Notes under the pieces: generated by a model | Database searches by the model: none | Seen by the model: the letters and a program-made list of their open reading frames with translations, nothing else | What the model was told of the DNA's origin: nothing | In this document: piece after piece, positions 57,481 through 64,000 of the stretch | Layout: each line of letters begins with the position of its first letter | Position numbering within the stretch: the stretch's first letter is position 1 | Position numbers and translations under genes: made by a program | Assembly: GCA_014379595.1 (NCBI GenBank) | Contig: JACMLM010000020.1 | Coordinates: forward strand, 62,001-126,000 | Origin: Anaerolineales bacterium | GTDB taxonomy: Bacteria > Chloroflexota > Anaerolineae > Anaerolineales > Villigracilaceae | Direction: 5' to 3' | Length of the DNA: 64,000 bases

Positions 57481-58206
57481 ATGCTCACATTATTCCGCAA
57501 CATCTTCGCTCCCCCACGCCATATGATCCTGCTCGTTCTTGCCATGTGGCTGGGTCTTCTCCTATCAGAAAAACGAGCTGAACGTCACGGCATAGGCAAA
57601 GATAATTTCAATAATTTAATTTTCTACTGCTTCCTTGCATTCATCCTAGGCGGGCGTGTTTCTTTCATCTTGCAAAATATTCTTGCTTTCATCAAAAATC
57701 CGCTTGATATTATTTCGATCAATCCCGACCTATTTGATCTATTTGGCGCAATCGTAGCTGCAGGAATTGCAGGGCTGATTTATGGTCAACGCCGTGGATT
57801 ATTATTCTGGTCAACGCTTGACGCGCTAACACCATTCTTTGCTGTTATAACAATTGGCTTGGGCTTTAGTCATCTTGCAGCCGGTACAGCATTTGGAAAA
57901 GAAACTGATCTACCTTGGGGGATTAATTTATGGAACGCCTCGCGACATCCCACTCAAATCTATGAAATCATCGCATCTTTCCTAACCTTTATCCTGCTCT
58001 GGTTTAAAAAATATAATCCACGCTCAGGCATTCTCTTCCTCACTTTCACCGCGCTCATAACTGGCTTCCAGCTTTTCATTCAAGCCTTCCGTGCAGACGG
58101 TGTATTGATTCTAAATGGAATCAGGCAAACTCAGATCATCGCCTGGGTTATATTAATATTTATTTTTATTCTGCTTGAGATTCGCTTAAAAGAAAAAGTG
58201 ACCTGA
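57481..58206 (+). CDS. prolipoprotein diacylglyceryl transferase-like membrane protein
   Basis: 241 residues with about seven membrane segments of the Lgt family. Recognisable parts are the early LGGRVSFIL (Lgt GARxxYVL region) and the diagnostic RHPTQIYE. The central Lgt signature (GRxGNFINGE) is replaced by FSHLAAGTAFGKETDLPWGI, so true lipoprotein modification is uncertain; such diverged Lgt-like proteins are common paralogues. It is tightly coupled to the thioredoxin-like gene upstream. A bidirectional terminator overlaps its stop. Confidence 0.8.
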   Translation: MLTLFRNIFAPPRHMILLVLAMWLGLLLSEKRAERHGIGKDNFNNLIFYCFLAFILGGRVSFILQNILAFIKNPLDIISINPDLFDLFGAIVAAGIAGLIYGQRRGLLFWSTLDALTPFFAVITIGLGFSHLAAGTAFGKETDLPWGINLWNASRHPTQIYEIIASFLTFILLWFKKYNPRSGILFLTFTALITGFQLFIQAFRADGVLILNGIRQTQIIAWVILIFIFILLEIRLKEKVT

Positions 58207-58228
58207 CAAATTGTCAGATCACTTTTTT
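58197..58228. terminator. bidirectional terminator
   Basis: AGTGACCTGACA and TGTCAGATCACT form a 12-bp stem with one mismatch, followed by TTTTTT on the plus strand and a T-run on the minus strand. It serves the convergent lgt-like and hpf genes. Confidence 0.85.
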
Positions 58229-58230
58229 AT

Positions 58231-58794
58231 CTACCCAAGTTCAGGTTCGATCAAGCCGTAACTTCCATTACGGCGGCGGTATAACACATTAACCTTGCTG
58301 GTCTCGGCATTGTAAAAAATAAAAAAGTTGTCATGTCCCAAGTTACGCATTTGTATAGCTGCTTCATCCGCACTCATCGGATATAAAATAAATTTCTTGC
58401 GGCGCGCTACTAATGGAGATAGTTCACCTGTTTCATCATCAATAATTGGTTCAGCGGCCTCAGCAGCGGAGCGTCCATCACCACGGCCGTGATAATGCTT
58501 GCCTTTGTAACGTTCTATCTGACGCTGCATATTGTCATGCGCCTGATCAAATGCAGCTAAAACTTCACCTGCCCTTTCTTCACTGCGAAGCGTAAATCCC
58601 TTGCCATGCACTGTGATCTGTGCGACATTGCGATCATCGGCATTGCGTGCGGCCTGATAATGAGCCAGCTCCACACGTGCATCATCAATCGACGGCAGAT
58701 AGTGATCAAAATTTCCTGCCTTCTTATTAACATACTCCTCGATCTTTTCCGTCAAACGGATATTACGTGTCTGAACTTCCACTTTGTTGGACAT
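58231..58794 (-). CDS. hpf: long-form ribosome hibernation promoting factor
   Basis: 187 residues of the long HPF type, which pairs ribosomes into inactive 100S dimers in slow growth. The N-terminal domain has VEVQTRNIRLTEKIEEYVNKK and ARVELAHYQAARNADD, a short variable linker follows, and the C-terminal dimerisation domain shows VARRKKFILYPMSADEAAIQMRNLGHDNFFIF and VLYRRRNGSYGLIEPE. The linker is normal in length. It follows comF in the same direction. Confidence 0.95.
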   Translation of the reverse strand: MSNKVEVQTRNIRLTEKIEEYVNKKAGNFDHYLPSIDDARVELAHYQAARNADDRNVAQITVHGKGFTLRSEERAGEVLAAFDQAHDNMQRQIERYKGKHYHGRGDGRSAAEAAEPIIDDETGELSPLVARRKKFILYPMSADEAAIQMRNLGHDNFFIFYNAETSKVNVLYRRRNGSYGLIEPELG

Positions 58795-58835
58795 GAGGTC
58801 CTCCTTTTGGGGTTATTAGTTACAAACACAAACGC

Positions 58836-59564
58836 TCATGCATTCTTCAAGCCATGATGAGGCAATGCACGAGCGACTGTTAACGCATATACATCTTTCG
58901 CACCAGATAGATACAGCGCCTTCGCACTGGACGAAAGAGTTGATCCCGTTGTAGAAACATCATCCATAACGAGAACAGTTTTATCCTTAACTCCTACCCC
59001 AGCTTGAAAAGCTTCTTGAACATTTAATTTGCGCTCGGCTTTTGTTAAACCCACTTGAGAGAGCGTTTCTTTACTGCGTATTAATTCGTTCGGTGCATAT
59101 TTCACATCAAGTGCCATAGCCAATGGTCTGGCGATCATCCCAACTTGATTGTAGCCTCGTTCCCTGCGCCTTTTTTTTCCCAGTGGAATTGGCACGATCA
59201 TGTCAATTGGCCAATTCAATTCTTTAACATAAGGAAACATCTGTGAAGCAAGCGAATCCCCCAGTGAAATATCGCGACGATACTTCAATTTATGTAAAGC
59301 AGTTTGCACTGGGTTATCAAAAACAGCCCATGCTCTTAATGCACGAAAATGCGGCCTATCCGCGCGGCAGGTATCACAGATCCCCGGCTTATCCAACGGA
59401 AGGCCGCATATTTCACAAAGAGTACCATTCAAAACTTGCACATGCTTCTGGCAATCTACACACCAGCGAGAACCGATCTTCCCGCAGCCTCCACATGAAG
59501 GAGGAAAGAGTAGGTCAAGCGCGTTCCAAAAAGAACGGTATAGTGTGTATGACCAGTTTGTCAA
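58836..59564 (-). CDS. ComF family phosphoribosyltransferase-like protein
   Basis: 242 residues. An N-terminal zinc-ribbon (CGGCGKIGSRWCVDC, then CEICG and CDTC) is followed by a type I phosphoribosyltransferase domain with the PRPP loop VLVMDDVSTTGSTLSS. In competent bacteria ComF acts in uptake of transforming DNA; elsewhere its role is unclear. It lies 44 bp after the tadC stop, so it may be read with the pilus operon. Confidence 0.92.
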   Translation of the reverse strand: MTNWSYTLYRSFWNALDLLFPPSCGGCGKIGSRWCVDCQKHVQVLNGTLCEICGLPLDKPGICDTCRADRPHFRALRAWAVFDNPVQTALHKLKYRRDISLGDSLASQMFPYVKELNWPIDMIVPIPLGKKRRRERGYNQVGMIARPLAMALDVKYAPNELIRSKETLSQVGLTKAERKLNVQEAFQAGVGVKDKTVLVMDDVSTTGSTLSSSAKALYLSGAKDVYALTVARALPHHGLKNA

Positions 59565-59608
59565 ATCTGCCTCTCCAAAAAGGTGGCAGCAATATTATTT
59601 TTTAAATA

Positions 59609-60574
59609 TTAATTACCTAATAATGGTCCGAATGCACCCGCAATTTGAAATGCCGCGGGGGCCATAAGAATGATCATAATGGAAGGGAAAGTTAATAAGG
59701 CCATGGGGATGATCATCTTTACAGGTGCCTTATGTGCCAACTCTTCTGCAAACTGACGTCGTTTCAAGCGCATTTGGTCAGATTGAATACGCAGGACTTT
59801 TGCCAAACTCACACCTAGAATCTGGCTTTGGATCACAGCTGCCACAAAACTTGTCAGCTCTGGGAGGCCAATTCGATCAGCCATGTCACGCAAGGCCTCA
59901 CGCTGAGTCTTCCCCAACTGCACTTCACGGATACAACGCCCAAACATAATCGAAAGCTGGTTTTCCCATTTTTCACTAACCTTCGACATGGCCGCATCAA
60001 AGCCCAAACCAGCCTCTACGCAAATGGTCAACAGATCAAGGGCATCAGGCATTGCTTTACGCACTTCATTTTGTCGACTATTAATACGTCCCTGCAGCCA
60101 TAATTGTGGGAAGAAAAATCCTAAAGCGGTAAAAATACCCACAATAAGCACAACTCTACCGAAAGGCCAAGTTACTTGTGGAAGAGCAGATATCAAAAGT
60201 AAGAGACCGCCAAAAATTGCGGCTCCAACAAAACGCGTAGCAAGAAAAGTAGAGGCATCAATATTTCCAGGGTTACCTGCTAACTCCAGCTTTAGAGTAG
60301 TCTGTTCCAAAAGTTTTTGAGGCGTAAACCTCGTTGAAATCTCACCAAACCTTTTTATGATCGGAACAACAACACGCTCCATAAAAGGTTGCTGCAGTTC
60401 AACATCCTCCAAGGTAACCGTTTCGCCGCGCTGAGTAGCTTCAGCAAGGCGGGACATGACCGGATCAATTTCATCCATTTGGTTTTCCCGTGAATAACGC
60501 GAACCAACCACAACCAGTGCGATTGCACCGCCTAAAACCACAACACCAATGATAATCATCACAACTGTTAACAT
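59609..60574 (-). CDS. tadC: Tad pilus inner-membrane protein TadC
   Basis: About 321 residues of the type II secretion F (T2SF) domain family, TadC branch. There are membrane segments near the N-terminus (MLTVVMIIIGVVVLGGAIALVV), in the middle and at the C-terminus. The conserved T2SF helices are DALDLLTICVEAGLGFDAAM and EVQLGKTQREALRDMADR. The start at 60574 is chosen for GAGGTG 4 bases upstream, directly after the tadB stop. TadB and TadC form the inner-membrane platform of the pilus machine. Confidence 0.92.
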   Translation of the reverse strand: MLTVVMIIIGVVVLGGAIALVVVGSRYSRENQMDEIDPVMSRLAEATQRGETVTLEDVELQQPFMERVVVPIIKRFGEISTRFTPQKLLEQTTLKLELAGNPGNIDASTFLATRFVGAAIFGGLLLLISALPQVTWPFGRVVLIVGIFTALGFFFPQLWLQGRINSRQNEVRKAMPDALDLLTICVEAGLGFDAAMSKVSEKWENQLSIMFGRCIREVQLGKTQREALRDMADRIGLPELTSFVAAVIQSQILGVSLAKVLRIQSDQMRLKRRQFAEELAHKAPVKMIIPMALLTFPSIMIILMAPAAFQIAGAFGPLLGN

Positions 60575-60575
60575 A

Positions 60576-61529
60576 TTACACCTCGATATCCGCAATTTTC
60601 ATCATGATAAAGTAACTTGAACCTATCAATCCAAGAACAGCGCATATAATACATGTAGTAATTATTGGGCCACCTTGCGTAACCGACATTAAATATTCTG
60701 GATTAAGAAACCATAACACAAGAGTAAGAAAAAATGGAATTAAGGATAATACACTTCCCGATGTACGAACCTGGGAAGTAAGTACACGGACTTCACCTTT
60801 AATACGAACACGTTCGCGAATAGTGAATGAAATATTATCCAAGATTTCCGAGAGATTACCACCCACCTCACGCTGTACATTGATGGCAGTAACAACAAAA
60901 TCAAGATCCTCGCTCGGGATACGGCGAAGAAGATTCTCAAGTGCAGTTTCCATTGAAATGCCAATTTGCATTTCCTGCACAACACGTCTAAATTCATCGC
61001 TAATCGGCGATGGTAGTTCCTTACTTATCGATTCCATAGCCTGCATGGTCGAATAACCTGCGCGCAAGCCATTCACCATTAAATTAAGCATGTCAGATAA
61101 TTGATCATTAAATTTTTGCAATCGTTTTTTCTGCTGCCGCCGGACGTACATACTGGGGGCAAAAGCACCTCCCACTAATCCGATCAAAGCAGAGACAATA
61201 TGGCGGTTTCCTATAAACCATGTAATCAAGCCACCAAGCAATATGCTGACCAGAATCAATACAAAATATTCACCCACCTTAAATTTTATATCAGCACGAG
61301 CAAGGTTACGGGCAATTCGATCACCGAAAGAAGTTTTCTCAACCCGCCTTGATACCCAGTCGGTCACTACAGAGCGCTGAGCAGCACTGTCAACACTTTG
61401 TTTATCATCATCCAAATATTGACTGAGGCGCTCTTCAACTATGGAGCGCTCACTGTTCGAAGAAACAATAACGCCCACGATCAACAGGACAATTAATAAT
61501 ATGCCGCCAAAGATTATGATCAAATTCAT
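60576..61529 (-). CDS. tadB: Tad pilus inner-membrane protein TadB
   Basis: 317 residues with an N-terminal membrane segment, two central ones and two at the C-terminus. The T2SF domain is clear (FNDQLSDMLNLMVNGLRAGYSTMQAM, QEMQIGISMETALENLLRRI). It partners TadC and the ATPase TadA. No strong ribosome-binding site is seen at its start; the gap after tadA is 69 bp. Confidence 0.92.
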   Translation of the reverse strand: MNLIIIFGGILLIVLLIVGVIVSSNSERSIVEERLSQYLDDDKQSVDSAAQRSVVTDWVSRRVEKTSFGDRIARNLARADIKFKVGEYFVLILVSILLGGLITWFIGNRHIVSALIGLVGGAFAPSMYVRRQQKKRLQKFNDQLSDMLNLMVNGLRAGYSTMQAMESISKELPSPISDEFRRVVQEMQIGISMETALENLLRRIPSEDLDFVVTAINVQREVGGNLSEILDNISFTIRERVRIKGEVRVLTSQVRTSGSVLSLIPFFLTLVLWFLNPEYLMSVTQGGPIITTCIICAVLGLIGSSYFIMMKIADIEV

Positions 61530-61598
61530 ATTTGATACTTTTTAAGTATATAGCTCATTATAAGATGGCCGATGATTACTTAAATATGCTCCTAAATC

Positions 61599-63047
61599 TT
61601 AATATCTACGACGTTCGCCAATACCAAAGATGGAAGGCGGCAAGTGAATACCTGCCGACTCAATTTTGTCCATAAATTTCGGTCTTAATCCTGTAGGTCG
61701 TGTGCGTCCTACTATCCTGCCGTTTTCCATACCAGTCTGTTCAAACACAAAGATATCTGTCATCGTAATGACATCACCTTCCATGCCGCTTACCTCTGTA
61801 ATAGTGGTAACTTTACGCGTACCGTCACGCATACGCTCCTGTTGACAAATCAAATCAACTGCACCTGAGATTTGCTCACGGATCGCCCTAACAGGCAAAT
61901 CCATTCCAGCCATAAGACACATGGTTTCAATACGAGAAATGGCATCACGCGGAGTATTGGCATGAGCTGTGGTCATTGAACCGTCATGACCTGTATTCAT
62001 AGCCTGCAACATATCAAGTGTTTCACCACCTCGGCACTCGCCTACAATAATTCTTTCAGGGCGCATACGAAGGGCATTCATAACCAAATCACGAATGGTA
62101 ATCTCGCCGCGTCCTTCGATATTGGGGGGGCGAGATTCAAGTGTCACCACGTGCTCCTGGCGCAATTGCAACTCGGCGGCATTTTCAATTGTCAGAATAC
62201 GTTCATCAGATGGAATAAAACCCGAAAGCACATTTAAAAGAGTTGTCTTACCAGAACCAGTACCACCGGAAATAATAATATTTAAACGGGCTTCCACACA
62301 AGCCTTCAAAAATTGGACTGCCTCATTTGTGATTGAACCGAACTGAATCAACTGCTCAATTGAAATTGGGTTTTTTGAAAATTTACGAATGGTTAAAACA
62401 GGTCCAACTAAAGAAATTGGGGGGATTACTGCATTTACACGAGAACCATCTTGCAAACGTGCATCAACATATGGGCTGGACTCATCAATGCGGCGTCCGA
62501 GAGGGGCAACTATACGGTCAATAATACGCATCACATGTTCATTGTTTTCAAAAGTCACAGGTACACGATGAAGCTTGCCCTTACGTTCAATATATATATT
62601 CTTTGGCCCGTTGACCATGATTTCAGTAATTGTGTCATCTTCTAACAAGGATTGCAATGGGCCCAATCCAAGTATTTCTGCTGCGATCTGTTCAAACAAA
62701 CGAGCACGTTCGGGACGTGAAAGAACTATATTTTCTTCGGAAAGGATTTGTTCAAACAAACCCTGAATAGTACGGCGAACATCATCTGTTCTTGATACAT
62801 CCATGGATGGATCAATTTCAGCCAGCAATTTATTCTGAACACGGGTTTTTAAATCAAAATAAGAGCCAGCTTGCGGGGATGTGATTGGAGCACTAACGCG
62901 CCTAGCTTGGAGTGAAGAAAGGCGTGAAGCATCTCCTCCACCAGACTGTCCTTCTCCACCAGAAGGTTGTGGTGTAGGAGAAGGTGTACCGCCTTCCTGT
63001 GAACCACCACTTCCCTGACCTTGTTCAATTCGTCTAAGCAAAGACAT
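61599..63047 (-). CDS. tadA: Tad pilus assembly ATPase TadA/CpaF
   Basis: 482 residues, the motor ATPase of the Tad pilus. After a Gly/Ser/Pro-rich N-terminus (8-40), the VirB11/GspE-type domain shows LGLGPLQSLLEDDTITEIMVNGP, Walker A GGTGSGKTT at 261-269, an Asp box (ENAAELQL), the Walker B region MRPERIIVGECRGGE and the His box MTTAHANTPRDAISR. AAGGAG lies 8 bases before the start. It begins 11 bp after the cpaE/tadZ stop. Confidence 0.95.
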   Translation of the reverse strand: MSLLRRIEQGQGSGGSQEGGTPSPTPQPSGGEGQSGGGDASRLSSLQARRVSAPITSPQAGSYFDLKTRVQNKLLAEIDPSMDVSRTDDVRRTIQGLFEQILSEENIVLSRPERARLFEQIAAEILGLGPLQSLLEDDTITEIMVNGPKNIYIERKGKLHRVPVTFENNEHVMRIIDRIVAPLGRRIDESSPYVDARLQDGSRVNAVIPPISLVGPVLTIRKFSKNPISIEQLIQFGSITNEAVQFLKACVEARLNIIISGGTGSGKTTLLNVLSGFIPSDERILTIENAAELQLRQEHVVTLESRPPNIEGRGEITIRDLVMNALRMRPERIIVGECRGGETLDMLQAMNTGHDGSMTTAHANTPRDAISRIETMCLMAGMDLPVRAIREQISGAVDLICQQERMRDGTRKVTTITEVSGMEGDVITMTDIFVFEQTGMENGRIVGRTRPTGLRPKFMDKIESAGIHLPPSIFGIGERRRY

Positions 63048-63058
63048 GGTAAATCTCC

Positions 63059-64000
63059 TTAACGCCTAGCAGCGGGCGCTTCACTTTCTGTTTCAATTGT
63101 AGCCAATCGCGCTCGAACTGCTTCAGCCAGTGAAAAAATCCCTCTACCGATAGGTTGAGATTTGTTATCCAACATAAATGGTATGCCTCGATTAACAGCC
63201 GTAATAACGACCTTCTCATCAAGAGGTAATGTAACGGTCACCTCATGCTTTAGGTTTTCGCTCACTCGTTCTGGAGTAATCGCAATCCGTTTGTCGTATC
63301 GATTCATCGCAAAAACGATGCGCTGTTTATCAATACCCATTGTTTGGGACAAGTCAAGGAACAACCGCGCGTTTTTAATAGCGGGTATTTCCTGGGTTGT
63401 TACCAGAACTATTACATCACTGATATCTATTGTTGAAAGAATAACGTCCGTTAAGATGGGTGATGTATCAACTACCACATATGCATACATTCGTTGTAAA
63501 AACTGTAGTACTTTGGTAAATTGGTCGGCAGAGACTTTTTCAGCCATTTCTGGCCGTTGAGGGGCAGCAAGGATCCGAATACCTGAGGCCTCATGCTTCA
63601 CTAAAATCTCTTCAACGACTTCAACTTCCAATTCATCAACACGCGGTGCAAGTTCAAGAATCGTATTCTTGCCCTGTTCATTGACAAAAACAGCAACATC
63701 ACCAAACTGCAGGTTAGCATCAACAAGAGCAGTACGTGTATCCTCATTATTTAATGCAATTGCCAAATTAACCGCAATTGTTGTACAGCCTGTTCCACCC
63801 TTAGGACTATACACTGTTATGATCTTGCCCTTTGATATGGGCGCCAGATTTGACATGGAAATCGGTGCCCCAACGGAAGATGCAGCACCAAGGCGCTGTT
63901 GTGAGCCTTTTGCCCGCTCTGTATGAGCCATCTCTCCAGCTCTGCGTATGGCAGAGATCAACTCATCTCCCATTGGAGGCTTTGTCAAAAAGTCACGTGC
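63059..64000 (-). CDS. Tad pilus localisation ATPase CpaE/TadZ (partial)
   Basis: A MinD/ParA-like ATPase that positions the pilus machine. The gene runs off the right edge: the frame is open to base 64000, and the last visible residues (ARDFLTKPPMGDEL) look like the end of a receiver-like domain, as in CpaE. The ATPase part has the deviant Walker A SPKGGTGCTTIAVNLA and downstream VVVDTSPILTD. The 5' end, start codon and full receiver domain lie outside the window. Confidence 0.9.
   Translation of the reverse strand, partial: ARDFLTKPPMGDELISAIRRAGEMAHTERAKGSQQRLGAASSVGAPISMSNLAPISKGKIITVYSPKGGTGCTTIAVNLAIALNNEDTRTALVDANLQFGDVAVFVNEQGKNTILELAPRVDELEVEVVEEILVKHEASGIRILAAPQRPEMAEKVSADQFTKVLQFLQRMYAYVVVDTSPILTDVILSTIDISDVIVLVTTQEIPAIKNARLFLDLSQTMGIDKQRIVFAMNRYDKRIAITPERVSENLKHEVTVTLPLDEKVVITAVNRGIPFMLDNKSQPIGRGIFSLAEAVRARLATIETESEAPAARR

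Noticed and set aside
1..64000. CRISPR arrays, tRNA or rRNA genes
   Set aside because: No regularly spaced repeats with unique spacers and no tRNA- or rRNA-like sequence were noticed in the gaps; the repeats present are palindromes or short tandem units.

Overview
The window reads as a chromosomal segment of a free-living bacterium of moderate GC content. Gene content points to Chloroflexota, probably class Anaerolineae: a fused transaldolase-phosphoglucose isomerase, a CpaE/TadA/TadB/TadC pilus operon, a polyamine uptake and class III aminotransferase cluster, several diguanylate cyclases, and many families of dispersed palindromic repeats. The taxonomic call is inference from content; no rRNA gene or marker protein fixes it.

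Layout. (a) 1-4300: a GGDEF-EAL protein, an unknown membrane-anchored protein, a shortened GIY-YIG nuclease and a YHS-domain protein, separated by palindromic repeats. A ~140 bp direct repeat occurs at 1-140 and 4027-4167. (b) 4318-15062: an accessory island with a type III restriction-modification pair (Mod, Res), a CBS-HEPN protein, a 52-residue basic protein, a membrane protein, a serine protease-NUC1 nuclease fusion with an internal ribosome-binding site between its domains, and a gene of unknown role behind a long structured leader. Two scraps of an hsdS 3' end, each joined to the same dispersed repeat, show repeated recombination here. (c) 15063-26500: repeat-rich accessory DNA with a DHFR-like reductase, a diguanylate cyclase, a REP-associated tyrosine transposase (RAYT) with its palindromes (one inside its own reading frame), a membrane protein of unknown role, a 94-residue gene between direct repeats, a BtpA-like protein, a second GGDEF-EAL protein, a phosphotransferase whose 3' end was overwritten by an IS4-type element, and a YdbC/PC4-like protein. 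(d) 26535-41596, all on the minus strand: an M35-type metallopeptidase, a cyclic-nucleotide-binding histidine kinase, a saccharopine-dehydrogenase-like enzyme, two Lrp/AsnC regulators, PotABCD, three class III aminotransferases and methylmalonate-semialdehyde dehydrogenase. Together these look like uptake and breakdown of polyamines and other amino compounds. (e) 41717-48190: a GT-C-like membrane protein, a GT2-sulfotransferase-flippase-like operon and a GH36 alpha-galactosidase. (f) 48331-50693: a TPR protein, a VOC-TPR protein and a pterin carbinolamine dehydratase, plus a decayed copy of the dehydratase 3' end. (g) 50817-56865: a pentose phosphate operon (transketolase, RpiB, transaldolase-PGI) and a DUF429 protein. 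(h) 56946-64000: a thioredoxin-like/Lgt-like pair, ribosome hibernation factor, ComF and the Tad pilus genes; the CpaE/TadZ gene runs off the right edge.

The strongest candidates for something new are the accessory island (CBS-HEPN plus protease-nuclease fusion beside type III restriction-modification) and the RAYT whose reading frame has absorbed a copy of its own palindrome. Across the window, dispersed repeats supply stop codons, C-termini and terminators to neighbouring genes. No tRNA, rRNA or CRISPR array was seen.
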